NCBI GenBank assembly: GCA_034401795.1
Contig: CM067373.1
Location: 39,295,669-39,359,668 of the forward strand
Direction: 5' to 3'
DNA from: Chaetoderma sp. LZ-2023a
Lineage: Eukaryota; Mollusca; Caudofoveata; Chaetodermatida; Chaetodermatidae
Length of the DNA stretch: 64,000 bases
In this document: positions 1-10,884 of the stretch, in pieces
Layout of the letters: each line of letters opens with the position of its first letter
Numbering within the stretch: position 1 is the stretch's first letter
Translations under genes and position numbers: made by a program
Notes under the pieces: generated by a model
Database searches by the model: none
Told to the model about the DNA's origin: nothing
What the model saw: only the letters and a program-made list of their open reading frames with translations

Positions 1-487
1 GCAGGCTGGTATACAGATCTATTTTCTTTCTTTAACACCTGGATTAATTTTGTTGTTACGATAATAGTTTTCGATACGTTTATCACTTGAAGAATTGCCT
101 AATAGTAATTTGGATACATGTGCACTGTCATCGGCAAATATTTGACAAATCTGGCATGCATGACTTCCATGCTACTTGAAAAATCAAATAAACTGGAAGT
201 CAAACGCAAATAAATTTAACATTGTGCACTTATGGACGCAAAGAAACAAAGGCTTAATTACTAAAGCTGTATGGACATGTAGAAATATACGATCTATTAT
301 ATAATATTATTGTGTCGGCAACTAACCATTAGAATTCCCGTTTTTTCATGCTTTAAACTCAATAAGGTCCGAATAGGCTGAGTAGCATTCCTCCTCGAGT
401 ATAAGAACACACGCGACAAGATCAACGAGGTAAATTAATGACGAGCTCTTATATAAATTGAAGAGTCTGTCATTTGCCTCGGAGACA

Positions 488-536
488 TTGTCGTGTGCAT
501 TATGTCACCTAATGCACACGCTAATGCACACGACAA
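488..536. repeat. Perfect 15-bp hairpin with a third copy of the arm in the loop
   Basis: TTGTCGTGTGCATTA and its exact reverse complement form the two arms. The loop contains one more direct copy of most of the right arm (TAATGCACACG). The structure could be a slipped palindrome or the end of a small foldback transposon; nothing nearby decides which. Confidence 0.6.
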
Positions 537-770
537 AGTATCCGATCCTTTAAATTGTGCAGAGGATCTGTGATAGCTTTGCAGTGCTGACACGTGACAC
601 AGTGTAATCGTAATACGTAACTAAACTTCTAAGGCAGATGGGGTAGGGGAATGTTTATGTAAGCAAGCATTGTTAGCTTACCTAACGCTCAAGCCAGCTA
701 CAACCATAGAAACAGGTTTCATCAAATTTCTAAGATCGTCCACTCCTTGTCTTAAAATTAAATTATATAG

Positions 771-859
771 GGTAACTGCTGATAATTTTCAAATTGATTT
801 ATCTGACTGGAAGTGACCTCCAGTCAGATGAATCATTTTGAAAATTATCAACAGTTACC
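771..859. mobile_element. Short foldback element (MITE-like), 41-bp arms
   Basis: Two 41-nt arms, beginning GGTAACTGCTGATAATTTTC and ending with the near-complement, are separated by only 7 nt. A few mismatches lie in the stem. ATAG stands directly outside both ends and may be a 4-bp target duplication. This is the structure of a non-autonomous foldback transposon. No transposase source is recognised. Confidence 0.6.
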
Positions 860-1174
860 ATAGTCATTGCTTTAGTTAACTTAGATGTAAGTGCTTCGCA
901 AAGCGTTAAAATACTAAGTGCTAACTGGCTTTTAATTTTCCTTCAGGTTTTAATTATGGCAGCCCAATATCCTGATGACAGTGATAGCTCCGTTGAACAG
1001 GGCCGTCCATTTGATGGGACAGTGCACGTCGTGATAATCTGCTGGAGAACTTTACCAAACATGGCAGCCGTTTAACCCCTCTATATACCCAGACCTTAAA
1101 CATGCTGCAGTATGTGCAACATCCGGATGGGCCGTTGAACCTGCGACATCGCACCGGCTGGAGAGCGGTCCAGG

Positions 1175-1645
1175 GTGTTGGTGAAAGGTTTGCCCATGGT
1201 AGTAGAGCGATCCAATACTGAGGTAACTCGGTTAACTGGTAAGAAGCCAGTAGAGGCTATCCAACGATCCTCTGTTGCCCACGCTTCCGGAGGAGCAGAC
1301 AAGGAGCAGGTGTGCCTTCCATCTTATGCTCTGGTTCGGTACCTGTATGAACCTGGTGAGTTGGAAGGTGGGCGACGACGTGCAACAGATCCTAACTGGT
1401 CGCTAGATGTCCACACACTTGACAGGTATGTCGAGATGGAGGGGCAGCCTACGCTGTACTATCTGGCACGCTCAGAGAGCTGTCCCAACGTCCGTTTGTT
1501 CGGGAGGAGCTTCAGGTGGTCCCTCCAGACACACAGCTGCCACCGTCGCCAGGTGTCTAAGCCTGAGGGATATGGTACTCGATTGGCTCGGTATGGACAC
1601 CATCTGGCAACACATGCCGCTTATCGTAGTAGGCTGAGAGACTGA
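1175..1645 (+). pseudogene. Polinton integrase, C-terminal part (fossil)
   Basis: The frame contains EVTRLTGKKPVEAI, then VRYLYEPGELEGGRRRATD, then PNWSLDVHTLDRYV. In my memory of Polinton-type integrases these belong to the end of the catalytic core and the C-terminal SH3/chromo-like domain that follows it. Integrases of this group insert the element into host DNA. The catalytic DDE core upstream is not visible as a clean frame. Its convergent position against polymerase B supports one common element. Broken remnant. Confidence 0.7.
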
Positions 1646-1745
1646 GTTTTTCCTGTTCATACGTCACCATTCCCTGGTTGCGCATGCGTAGGCCTCGGTT
1701 TGCAGCTCTGTCCACGCTACCGTTTAGGGCACTGAAGAACCTCTG

Positions 1746-4700
1746 CTAAGAGACATCCTTCTGACGCTTAGACATACCTTTGGCTGAGCATTTCACCTTC
1801 CCAGCGAGGCTCTCCATGTAGTAGCACTTGGAACAGAGAGCGATACCACGGTTGCCTTCGAACTTGAGCATGAACAGTCCCGGAGTCCGTCCAGACCACT
1901 TGTCCCAGGCTAGCCACTCCCGCTTATGAGCCTCATACTCCGCTCGCATCTCAGGGCGAATGACTTCGTCGAGGCTGGAGGCAGCTATTGCGATGTACGC
2001 AGAGTCTGTGTCCATCTGGAGGTACTCGAAGCTATCACGAGCTACATAGCAGTTGAGTGATCCAGGAAGTCGTAGTAGAACTCCAGCATCCGCAGCTTCG
2101 CGAGCTCGTATACGGCTATCCCCACCTGGAAGGGGCGACGAATGGTGATTCTGGCCTTGCGACTCTGGAGCTCGTAGGTCTCGCCGATCTCCTCGAGATC
2201 CTCGAACCATGCACTGCGGAGGGCTCTATCCACCGCTCGTTCATCCTTAGTGAAGGTTGTGTTGCTGTGACGCTCTAGAGCCTCGATGAGCTTGCCATAA
2301 GCACTGTTGCCTAGTAGCTTGAACAGATCTGCCAAGAGCACATTGCTCTTATCAACATCTCCTGTACGACGAGCATCGGTAACATTGTTCACAAACCATT
2401 CAAAGGGTCTCTGCGGCTTGTGGACTATTGTCCGGTAGACAGCTGTAATCTCTAGCCCATGGGTGAGGTACCACTTGAGTGATGGTGCATACAAGAGCTT
2501 CCTCTTGGCTGAGAGTGCGCCGACCAGTTTACTGGTTGTGGGACGTTTCCTACCTGTTTTCTCTAGGTATGTGAGCATCTCAACATATACTGCCTCAGCT
2601 GGAATCTCTCTGTTGTAGAAGAGAGGTGGCATTACCTCGAACTTCGCCCACAGTGCCTTAGGAACCTCTATGTCCCCTTCAGCGAAACCGAACCAGTGGT
2701 CAGCGAGCAGATCCTTCTTAAATCATGCTATGTCGCTAGCACCGGACCACTGCCGTACTGTCTCCTTACCACATGGCATCTCTTTAGACATCGTAGACAA
2801 GTACAGAGCATTTGCGTCGTAGCCGAGTAGACATTGGCAGACATGCTCACTCTGGCGGATGCGTGTCACGCCTGCCTCGTGGTATCTGGTGAACTATAAT
2901 TGAAATCGGCTCAGTAGTTCTCGAGAAGATATTTTAAATTTCCCATTGCTTTAGTATGGGAGCTTTTGGCGAGAAAATAATCCAAGATGGCCGCCAAACC
3001 GTTCATCCGACAGATTCGAAAATTACAAATTTGAGATCAGAATAGTCAAAAACCTATATAAAACCAATTTCGGCCTCAAAATCCATCAAATAAGAAAATC
3101 CAATATGGCCGCCAAACATGCTATATTTTGATTGGCCCACGGCGGCCATGTTTTTTGCTGGGCCCTCCAACAACCGCATCCTTCAGCATCTCATAGGCCT
3201 CCTTGCCCGGAGAGTAGAGGCTAACATCCGGCATGTGCTGAGCGGTTCCACGTAGGAGGTACTGCAGTGACACCCCTGGGAGAGACACCGCATCTTTGAG
3301 GATGTCTATTTCTTGTTCTGTGTAGAACTCCCGCATCCGCTCTAGGGCTTCGATGAATGGACTGACATCCAGGTTGTTGTAGTATCGCAGCCAGTCGGTG
3401 AATGTCCGCATTCCGTGCTCGCTGAATGTCTGTTTGCACTGTTTCCACTCTGATAGCTTCAGGAGGTAGCCATCCTTGATCTTAGACCACCACGCTGGGT
3501 AGTCAGGGAGTCCGGGATAATTACGCCTCTCGGGTGTGTCGAACCATTCATATGGGAACCAGCTCTTCTGCTGTATACACCCATAGGCTTTGATCCATGC
3601 CTCGTAGGAGACTCATGGGCCAAGGTAGTTCAAGACATCGAGAAACCTAAGCTCGGGGGTGATGAGGAACATTGTCTGGTTCGCTTTCTTGGCGACTTTC
3701 ACGGTGCCAGTACTGTTGGTCAGCTCATCCACAAAGTGCTTCTTGATCAGGTTTAGGTCATAGCGGCCAGAGTTGAAGCCTAGCACCGGAACTTGGTCAC
3801 ACCACTCAGTAATCAGTCGCTGCTGTCGTTTTGGGAGCTTGTCAAGGTCTAAAGGTATGAACTGTGCCCTGACATCTGTACGGATTCTGTGTGCTCGCCT
3901 GGTAATCTCATCCATGAAAGCCTTGATCAGAGCTTCTGGGTCAGGATTGCAGAGGGGAGTTGGCTCACTGGTGGAGCCTTCCAAGGAGCAGCCTACTGAC
4001 ACAGAGATCGGTATGTGGGTACTCTCAATCATGAGAGTCTCCGTAGGATGAGTCTTGGCACCATCTAGGAGTGCCTCAAAGTCATAGACGATGAAGTGCG
4101 GGTATGAGACGGTCCGAACTCGTTTAGGGACGCTTGGACAGCGTTTTATACAGCACTCCCACTGTACCACAAGCGTGCATCCAGATGCTCTCAGCTTCTC
4201 CTCTCTCAGGACTGTCTTGTGGTATCTTTGTTCGGCATCCTCACCTTGCTGGTGCTGAGGGCATCCATGCCAGAAACAGCCATGGAACTGGTAAACGGTG
4301 TTGGTGGTCGGATCATAGCCATCTACGGGAGCCCCCTCGATCCAACGCTCGCCACCGTGACCACACGCTACATGGTGTATGTGTATACCTCTGTTTCTCA
4401 ACTCATACCGATAGGTGTGGGTATACCGGAGGTAGAAGGCATTCTGGACAGTCTGCTGGATCTTACCCATGATCTGTCCTGTAATGTCTACATTGAGGCC
4501 TTGGAAGAACGTCCAGCGCACTGTCCGTCTTCCTCTCCCCTCACCTTCCATCTCACCGAGACGCTCATTAAGAATACGCTCATTAAGAATCTGCTCACCC
4601 TCTCGCCTCATGTGCCGGGCTAAGGGTTCAGACCTCCCCATCACTCGCTTAGTGATCCTGCGTAGGGCAGGTAGGCGCTCCATTAGATGGTCTGCCATCC

Positions 4701-4836
4701 GCGTCGCTACAGCTTTGGCTCGTAAGCTAGCCATCACCTCCTCGTCCAACTGATGAAGCTCACGCTGCCGCTGTGCTTTCTTGTGGAAGTTCTCAGGATC
4801 ATCTCTGGTGGTCGCTGGAAACTGTCCCGTCTTCAC
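1746..4836 (-). pseudogene. Polinton protein-primed DNA polymerase B (fossil)
   Basis: Read leftward, the pieces show family B polymerase signatures in the right order. First comes a cysteine/histidine patch (QFHGCFWHGCPQH) of the kind seen ahead of the exonuclease. Then follow the exonuclease motifs YDFEALL and GFNSGRYDL, the linker region with YYNNLDV, a palm motif around YDANALYL, the LLGNSAYGK motif, and finally the metal-binding MDTDSAY motif. In living relatives this enzyme copies the element from a protein primer. The remnant is broken in several places and holds an insertion of foreign repeat DNA, so it cannot be active as it stands. Confidence 0.85.
2893..3157. repeat. 265-bp insert copied from the 620-bp tandem element
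   Basis: This block interrupts the polymerase B remnant. It matches 7501-7766 in the same orientation with only about two differences, whereas neighbouring units of that tandem element differ from one another far more. Only an internal slice of a unit is present, without the terminal hairpins, so it does not look like ordinary transposition of the whole element. Gene conversion or template switching between the two sites would explain it. Confidence 0.85.
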
Positions 4837-4844
4837 TGATCGTC

Positions 4845-4972
4845 TCAGTCGAGCAATGAATTCCTCGGCACGGCCTGTCCGATCATCTGGAGCAGGTCGG
4901 CTTTCTTGGCCTTAGAGTAGCCTCTAAGGCCGAATTGCCTTGCCATAGCACGAAGCTGTGCAACAGTAATCA
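4845..4972 (-). pseudogene. SAP-like helical motif frame next to polymerase B (fossil)
   Basis: A short frame starts MITVAQLRAMARQFGLRGYS and continues with KAKKADLLQMIGQA. The spacing of hydrophobic, glycine and lysine residues resembles a SAP or HeH DNA-binding helix pair. It lies directly upstream of the polymerase frame on the same strand and probably belongs to the same Polinton. Assignment to a family rests on pattern alone. Confidence 0.45.
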
Positions 4973-4977
4973 TGGTG

Positions 4978-5345
4978 TATATATACCACTGAGTATGCTT
5001 GTCTCTAAATGAACATTCAGACCCTGTAATGCGTGCTTGATCACAAGCTATACCACTGAGTATGCTTGTCTCTAAAGGCACGTTCAGACCCTGTAATGCG
5101 TGCTTGATCACAAGCTATACCACTGAGTATGCTTGTCTCTAAATGGACGTTCAGACCTTTTATGTGTGCTTGATCAGCTCGTATACCACTGAGTATGCTT
5201 GTCTCTAAATGCACGTTCAGACCCTGTACTGCGTGCTTGATCAGCTCGTACACCGCTGAGTATGCTTGTCTCTAAATGGACGTTCAGACCAAGGCGATCA
5301 GCTGGTATATCACTGTGGTTGCTTATCTCTAAATGGAAATTCGCA
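4978..5345. repeat. 67-bp tandem repeat, about six copies
   Basis: Units centred on CCACTGAGTATGCTTGTCTC start at about 4985, 5052, 5119, 5185, 5252 and 5309. The first five are spaced 66-67 bp, and the last is shorter and more diverged. The array lies immediately upstream of the polymerase B start and so may be promoter-proximal or subterminal DNA of the Polinton. Contiguous units without unique spacers rule out a CRISPR reading. Confidence 0.85.
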
Positions 5346-5394
5346 CCATTCGCAGCCACGGGAATGAGATCAAATTCTGCGTCTACCCGAATGC

Positions 5395-5750
5395 CCAGCG
5401 ATGTAGATAACTTTTTGCTCGAAAACATTTCTACTGGGACGGATCGCTGATCGGCTGCCCCAGGGCCTGCCTTGCGTAGAGAGGGCCGCGACGTAGATTT
5501 GTTCGAAAACATTTCTACCAGGACGGGCCGCGACGTAGATAACTTTTGCCCCATATCTACCCCATATCTATTTTGAGGTGGTATCCTTTTGACTCAGACG
5601 TAAGATTACTAATCGGCAATTGTCGGTCTACGGCGGCGGCCCGCCGCATAGATTAATAATCGGCGATTGTCGGTCTTACGTGGCGGCGATTGTTGGTCTA
5701 CGCGGCATCATTTTTGAGGTGGTATCATTTTGACTCCGGATATACTACTT
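5395..5750. repeat. Cluster of short direct repeats beyond the 67-bp array
   Basis: GATGTAGATAACTTTT-like and CGAAAACATTTCTAC-like blocks recur two to three times. GAGGTGGTATC-TTTTGACTC then occurs twice, about 140 bp apart, around several copies of CGGCGATTGTCGGTCTA. The cluster ends just before the tandem-core element. It may be subterminal Polinton DNA; no inverted partner was found near position 1000. Confidence 0.5.
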
Positions 5751-5794
5751 CACGTCATAGGATGGATTGATAAAGTGGAAACGTCTATTATAAG

Positions 5795-8208
5795 ACAAGA
5801 GGCCCAAGGGGCCTGTGTCGCTCACCTGGAGCACCATCAATTTTTGGTGGGTGGTTTAGCAGTCTTTTAAATGAGTTTGTGGATATTTTTGCAAGTGCAA
5901 TATGGCCGCCAAACACACTACATTTTGATTGGCTCACGGCGCCCATGTTTTTTTGATGGATCAACTTCCTTTGGACAAATTTCGGGCTGATGCCTTCAAA
6001 GGTTCGGGAGGAGTAATTTCCGTGAAAACCAGGTCATCCAAGATGGTCGCCGAACCATTTGGTCAAGTCCTCTTGAACAAAATTGGATTACCTCTTGGCC
6101 TAGATGAAGATTCCCCAAGTGGTTTCGGAGAAGATTTTTAAAGACATTTCCTGAAATTGGCCGAAATCCAAAATGGCCTCTGGGCAAATTGGCCGATCGG
6201 ATTCATTTGAACAAACATGAATCCTTATTGCCCTAAGGATGCTTCCTGCCAAATATAATTGAAATCGACCTGGTAGTTCTTGAGAAGACATTTTAAATTT
6301 CCCATTGCTTTAGCATGGGAGCCTTTGACGAGAAAATTATGCAAGATGGCCGCCAAACCGTTTATCCGCCAGTTTCGAAAATTGCAAATTTGAGCTCAAA
6401 ATATCCAAAAACATATATAGAACCAATTTTGGCCTCAAAATCCATCAAATAAAAAAATCTAATATGTCCGCCAAACACGCTACATTTTGATTGGCCCACG
6501 GCAGCCATGTTTTTTGCCAGAGCAACTTCCCTTGAAGAAACTTTAATGGCCCTTAGTCCCTAATCATATCTCCCAAATTTTGGCCTGATCCATTCAGCGG
6601 TTCTGGAGAAGTCGTTTTCAGGAAAACTAGGTCATCCAAGATGGCTGCCGAACCATTCGGTCAATCAAGTTGTCTTCAGCAAACTTGGCTTACCTCTTTG
6701 CCTAGATGAGGTTTCATAAGTTTTGAATCGATTCCCCAAGCCGTTTCAGAGAACGAGATTTTTAAAGACATTTCTAAAAATCGGCCAAAATCCAGGATGG
6801 CCACCGGCCAAATTGGCAGATCAGCTTCGTTTGAACAAAATGAAATCTCTATCCCATAAGGATGCTTCCTGCCAAATATAATTCAAATCGGGCCAGCAGT
6901 TCTCGAGAAGACATTTTAAATTTCCCATTGCTTTAGTATGGGAGCTTTTGGCTGGAAAATGATCCACGATGGCTGCCAAACCGTTTATCCGTCAGTTTCG
7001 AAAATTGCAAATTTGAGATCAGAATACCCAAAAACCTAGATAAAACGAATTTCGGCCTCAAAATCCATCAAATAAAAAAATCCAATATGGCTGCCAAACA
7101 CACTATATTTTGATTGGTCCACCGCGGCCATGTTTTTTGGCGAATCAACTTCTCTTGAACAAACATTAATCGCCCTTAGTTGCTAATTATATATCACAGA
7201 TTTCGGCCTGATCGCTTCAGCGGTTCTGGGGAAGAAGTCATTTTTGTGAAAACTAGGTCATCCAAGATGGCCGCTGAACCATTTGGTCAATCAAGTTCCC
7301 TTGAACAGACTTGATTCAGCGCTTACCATAGATCATATTTCGTGAGTTTTGAATTGATCCCTCAAATGGTTTGGGAGGAAAAGATTTTTAAAGACATTTC
7401 TAAAAATTGGCCAAAATCCAAGATGGTCACCGGCCAAATTGGCCGATCGGGTTCATTTGAATAAATTTGAATCTCTATGCCTTAAGGATGCTTCATGCCA
7501 ACTATAATTGAAATCGGCTCAGTAGTTCTCGAGAAGATATTTTAAATTTCCCATTGCTTTAGTATGGGAGCTTTTGGCGAGAAAATAATCCAAGATGGCC
7601 GCCAAACCGTTCATCCGACAGATTCAAAAATTACAAATTTGAGATCAGAATAGTCAAAAACCTATATAAAACCAATTTCGGCCTCAAAATCCATCAAATA
7701 AAAAAAATCCAATATGGCCGCCAAACATGCTATATTTTGATTGGCCCACGGCGGCCATGTTTTTTGACGGATAAACTTCTCTTGAACAAACTTTACTGAC
7801 CCTTAGTCCCTAATCATATCTGCCAAATTTCGGCCTGCTCCCTTCAGCGGTTCTGGAGAAGTTATTTTCGCCAAACTATTTGACCAATTAAGTTCGCTTG
7901 AACAAATTTGGTTGAGCTCTTGCTCTAGATCATATTTCATGAGGTTTCCTTCAATCCCTCAAGCGGTTTCGGAGAAGATTTTTAAAGACGTTTCTAAAAA
8001 TCGGCCAAATTGGCCGATCGGCCTCATTTGAACAAACCTGGATCCCTATGCCCTAAGGATGCTTCCTGCCAAAAATGATTGAAATTGGTCCAGCTGTTCT
8101 TGAGAAGAAGTCGTTTAAAGGAAAAGTTGACTGACGGACGGACGACGGACACACGACGGACGGTCGCCACGACATAAGCTCACTTGGCCTTTCAGGCCAG
8201 GTGAGCTA
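5795..8208. mobile_element. Hairpin-ended element with ~620-bp tandem core (pearl-like A)
   Basis: The left end carries AGGCCCAAGGGGCCT, itself a hairpin, followed by GTCGCTCACCTGG. The right end is a hairpin, GCTCAC-TGGCC-GGCCA-GTGAGC, after an ACGG-rich stretch. Between them lie nearly four units of about 620 bp (similar points at 6187, 6807, 7436 and 8005), each with AAGATGGCCGCCAAACC-like blocks. No protein is encoded. The same end signatures recur at 53260-53862. Hairpin ends and tandem cores recall non-autonomous Helitron/Helentron elements such as oyster 'pearl', but I cannot assign the family firmly. Confidence 0.7.
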
Positions 8209-8413
8209 ATAATGCAACATACCTGGGAGGAGGCGAAAGCCGTACTAAGCGTGTGGGACATGACTGAAACAAAGAATCCATTAATTGAGTGGATGTGGTC
8301 TAGTTCTATAGGCAACCATGACATTGTGACTGGCTGATATATGGATTACAAACAACTCGATATCTTCATATGGGTAAGTTCTGTGTAAAATTTACCAGAG
8401 ACGACACTGACGT
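8209..8413. other. Unique DNA between the tandem element and the GAT/GGT repeat
   Basis: I see no gene here. By position it would lie in intron 1 of the DTD2 gene. I looked for a continuation of DTD2 on the minus strand and found none. Confidence 0.4.
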
Positions 8414-8967
8414 GTGTCAGATGATGATGATGATGATGATGATGACGTCATTGATGATAATGATGGTGGTGGTGATGGTGGTAGCGGCGGCGGCATCAGC
8501 TATGACGACGACGACGACGACGACGACGAAGGTGATGACGATAATGATGATGATGATGGTGATGATGATAACGGTGGTTGTGGTGGTGATGATGATGATA
8601 ATGATAATGATGATGATGATAGCGGTGGTTGTGGTGGTGGTGGCCGTGATGGTGATGATGGTGTTGGTGGTAGCGGCTGCGACAGCAGCAACGACGACGA
8701 TGATGATGATGTCATTAATGATGATGATGATGATGATCATGATGATAGTGGTGGTGATGATGATGATAGCGGTGGTGGTGATGATGATGATGATGCCATT
8801 GATGATGATGATGGTGGTGGTGGTGATGATGGTGGTGTTGGTGGTAGCGGCGGCAGCAGCAGCAACGACGACGACGATGATGATGTCATTAATGATGATG
8901 AAGATGATGATGATAGCGGTGGTTGTGGTTGTGGTGATGATGATGGTGGCCGTGGTGATGATGATGA
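8414..8967. repeat. Degenerate (GAT/GGT/GAC)n trinucleotide repeat
   Basis: More than 500 bp consist almost wholly of GAT, GGT, GAC and AGC triplets on plus. It gives open frames of poly-Asp/Gly on plus and poly-His/Ile on minus, but these come from the repeat alone. It begins a few bases inside the intron from the DTD2 splice donor. Confidence 0.95.
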
Positions 8968-8972
8968 CTTAC

Positions 8973-9191
8973 CTCGACAAACTCAGCCTCGTCATCTTCA
9001 GTGGCTGGTACAACTTGAAGACGAGCACATATACATTGTTGTAGCACAACTTTAGCCTTAACTCTACGCCGCATATCAACTGCTGGATCAGTTTCAACCT
9101 GCTGTTCATGTACTGACTGTCTGCAGCCGTTGTTCGTACTGATTACACTAATTCCGGATTCCACAATTTCTGTACCATCTGCTGTCGCCAT
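8973..9191 (-). CDS. DTD2: DTD2 (animal-specific tRNA deacylase) first coding exon
   Basis: DTD2, also called ATD, removes a wrongly attached L-alanine from tRNA(Thr) and belongs to the D-aminoacyl-tRNA deacylase fold. The exon codes for 73 residues. Residues 49-66 read VLQQCICARLQVVPATED and are followed by AEFVE. This aligns without gaps to the start of human DTD2 as I remember it (LLQQCLHARLQIRPADGD, then AQWVE). The start codon sits in GCCATGG, a very good Kozak context. The last codon, GAG, is followed by GTAAGT, a perfect splice donor, and the phase is 0. The first 40 residues are a non-conserved leader. Later exons are not visible in the window, so either intron 1 is longer than 8.9 kb or the gene is a fragment. 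Confidence 0.82.
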
Positions 9192-9749
9192 GGCACTCTT
9201 GTTGATGATTTAGGATCGAAAAAACCTACAAGATAAACATTAAATCAGTTTATGATCTAATAAATATTGATGATATTGCGAATTACGTAAATAAATATAT
9301 CGCTGGGTGATCGATCATGTTACAGATTGTTTGATAGATTATAGGTCTAGCCAGCCGTGTGATTTCGTTTTCACGTGCGTAGCACCAATATAGTCTAATT
9401 ACAGAGGCTATGCATAAATAATGAGTGATACTGCAGCGCGCGGTGCCTGACAGAGAGACTAGTATGTTATAAGGAGTCCAGGCTTCACGCTCAGATGGAC
9501 GAACCAACATACGCGCGGACACGCACGCACACCTACACACACGCACGCTCGCTCGCACTTACGCACGCGCCGGGCAAAACAAGGACCGCGCCCATGCTGA
9601 TAACAATAGCCATACCACGCATGAACAGACGGGATAGGACGACGCGCGTACCGACACCCACCCATCGAATATCAATTAACACTTGAATTTATATACAGTT
9701 CAGACAAGAACACGCGCCCATCGAATATCAATCAACACTCGAATCTAGT
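9192..9749. other. DTD2 upstream region with alternating purine-pyrimidine tract
   Basis: This is the 5' side of the minus-strand DTD2 exon. No TATA box at a convincing distance was found. A CGCACGCACACCTACACACA-type alternating stretch lies near 9515-9575. No other gene is seen. Confidence 0.4.
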
Positions 9750-9862
9750 CTAACCCAGAAAAAATTGCTATCAAGCTGGTTTTGGTCTCGATGGAACCGG
9801 AATTTCATCCTCTATAACATATCCAAAATCCGCAAAAATCCGTTTTGGGGGAAATCTTACAA
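9750..9862 (+). repeat. Left arm of a ~115-bp inverted repeat pair
   Basis: This block, with AAATTGCTATCAAGCTGG and CATATCCAAAATCCGCAAAA, matches the reverse complement of 15777-15893 at roughly 80 percent. The two arms enclose the decayed zinc-binding gene. They could be terminal repeats of one transposon or two chance copies of a dispersed repeat. Confidence 0.65.
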
Positions 9863-10139
9863 TATACAAATTAGCTAATTAATATGCGTATAACGAGCTT
9901 TGTGCGGTATAAAGCATTTAATGTGGTATATCATGAATGTATTTGTTATTTAACTTGTTTTATATTGACTGATTCATATACCATATATACGATAGAATAA
10001 AAATTTAACAATCAGCTAATTAATTAACTTAAAATAAATTAAAATAATTAATATGCAAATTAGTTAATTAAAGGTGCATATTCAAACCAAATGCTTGAGA
10101 ATAAAATTGCTAAATTTGTGTATTTTTAGAGGATTAAAT

Positions 10140-10285
10140 TGTGTATCTAAATGTAATGAAACGAAATAAATCCTAACATAAGATCATTTCATTTCGTATA
10201 AATTAATACAATCTTTTTAGTTGTCAAGTTGAATGAGGAATTCGTGTTTCTAATTCAATTTCACAACTTAAAAAATTATATTAAT
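10140..10285 (+). repeat. ~145-bp direct repeat, left copy
   Basis: The block around TGTAATGAAACGAAATAAATC recurs in the same orientation at 13618-13830. The right copy is longer because it carries an inserted LINE tail. The pair flanks the decayed gene on both sides, inside the inverted arms. DNA between 9863 and 10880 is otherwise AT-rich and empty. Confidence 0.65.
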
Positions 10286-10884
10286 TAATGCGTAATGAAA
10301 TCATTGTAGGCTAAGATTTATTTTGCATCCCTATCTAGGTACATAATTTAAGCCCCTAAGAGTATATAATTTAACAATTAAATTTTCAAGTATTTTGATG
10401 TGAATCTGGACCGGTAACGCATGCGAACCGAGAAACTACATATGATACATTATTTGTGATTTCATTACTATATCCAGAAGTCCATACTACTATAGACCTG
10501 CGCTATATCCTATTGAATATTTAAAATCCAGTTTGAAGCAACAGCTGCCGGTCAAATTAGTTTCAACATCTTCTAGACATTTATGGATGGTTATTTTGAA
10601 ACTGAGTCAATGCTATTTCAGTGACAAAAGCATCTAAACATACGGTAATGCGTCCTTTGAGATGTATCCTTAAATACGTAAAAGTGGAACTGTTGCTAAT
10701 GTTTTGGTTGAGATTTAATGGGAGTGTACATTTGATAATTAGATGCATATTAACTTTAGAGTAGTTACTAAGGAATTGTATACACATATCTTTATCCAAT
10801 TATCAATGTATCGTATTCACTTTCATTATTATCATCATCAGAAATAATAAGTTCCACCATGTTCCTACATCAATTACCATAACA

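Larger units (their letters stand above)
1..953. other. AT-rich stretch with no recognisable gene
   Basis: I see no convincing reading frame on either strand. The stretch holds two foldback structures, listed separately. If the DTD2 exon further right is the first exon of a live gene, this DNA would be part of its first intron or lie downstream of it; I looked for the next DTD2 exon here on the minus strand and did not find it. Confidence 0.5.
1000..5750. mobile_element. Polinton (Maverick) remnant
   Basis: An integrase tail on plus and a protein-primed family B DNA polymerase on minus meet tail to tail within 100 bp. This pairing of a retroviral-type integrase with a protein-primed polymerase is the defining pair of Polintons. 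Polintons are usually 15-20 kb; here only a few kilobases are visible, and I recognised no capsid, ATPase or protease gene. The element is broken, with roughly half a dozen or more breaks, and also carries a 265-bp insertion of a tandem repeat found further right. No terminal inverted repeats were identified, so both ends are approximate. It looks old. Confidence 0.75.

Noticed and set aside
4978-5345. CRISPR-like array
   Set aside because: Units of 67 bp repeat end to end without unique spacers and the DNA is animal; it is an ordinary tandem repeat. The same applies to 48815-49400.
8370-9055. Open frames of poly-Asp/Gly, poly-Met/Val and, on minus, poly-Ile/Thr
   Set aside because: They arise from the GAT/GGT/GAC repeat in every frame. 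Only the part right of 8973 on minus has real protein-like sequence.
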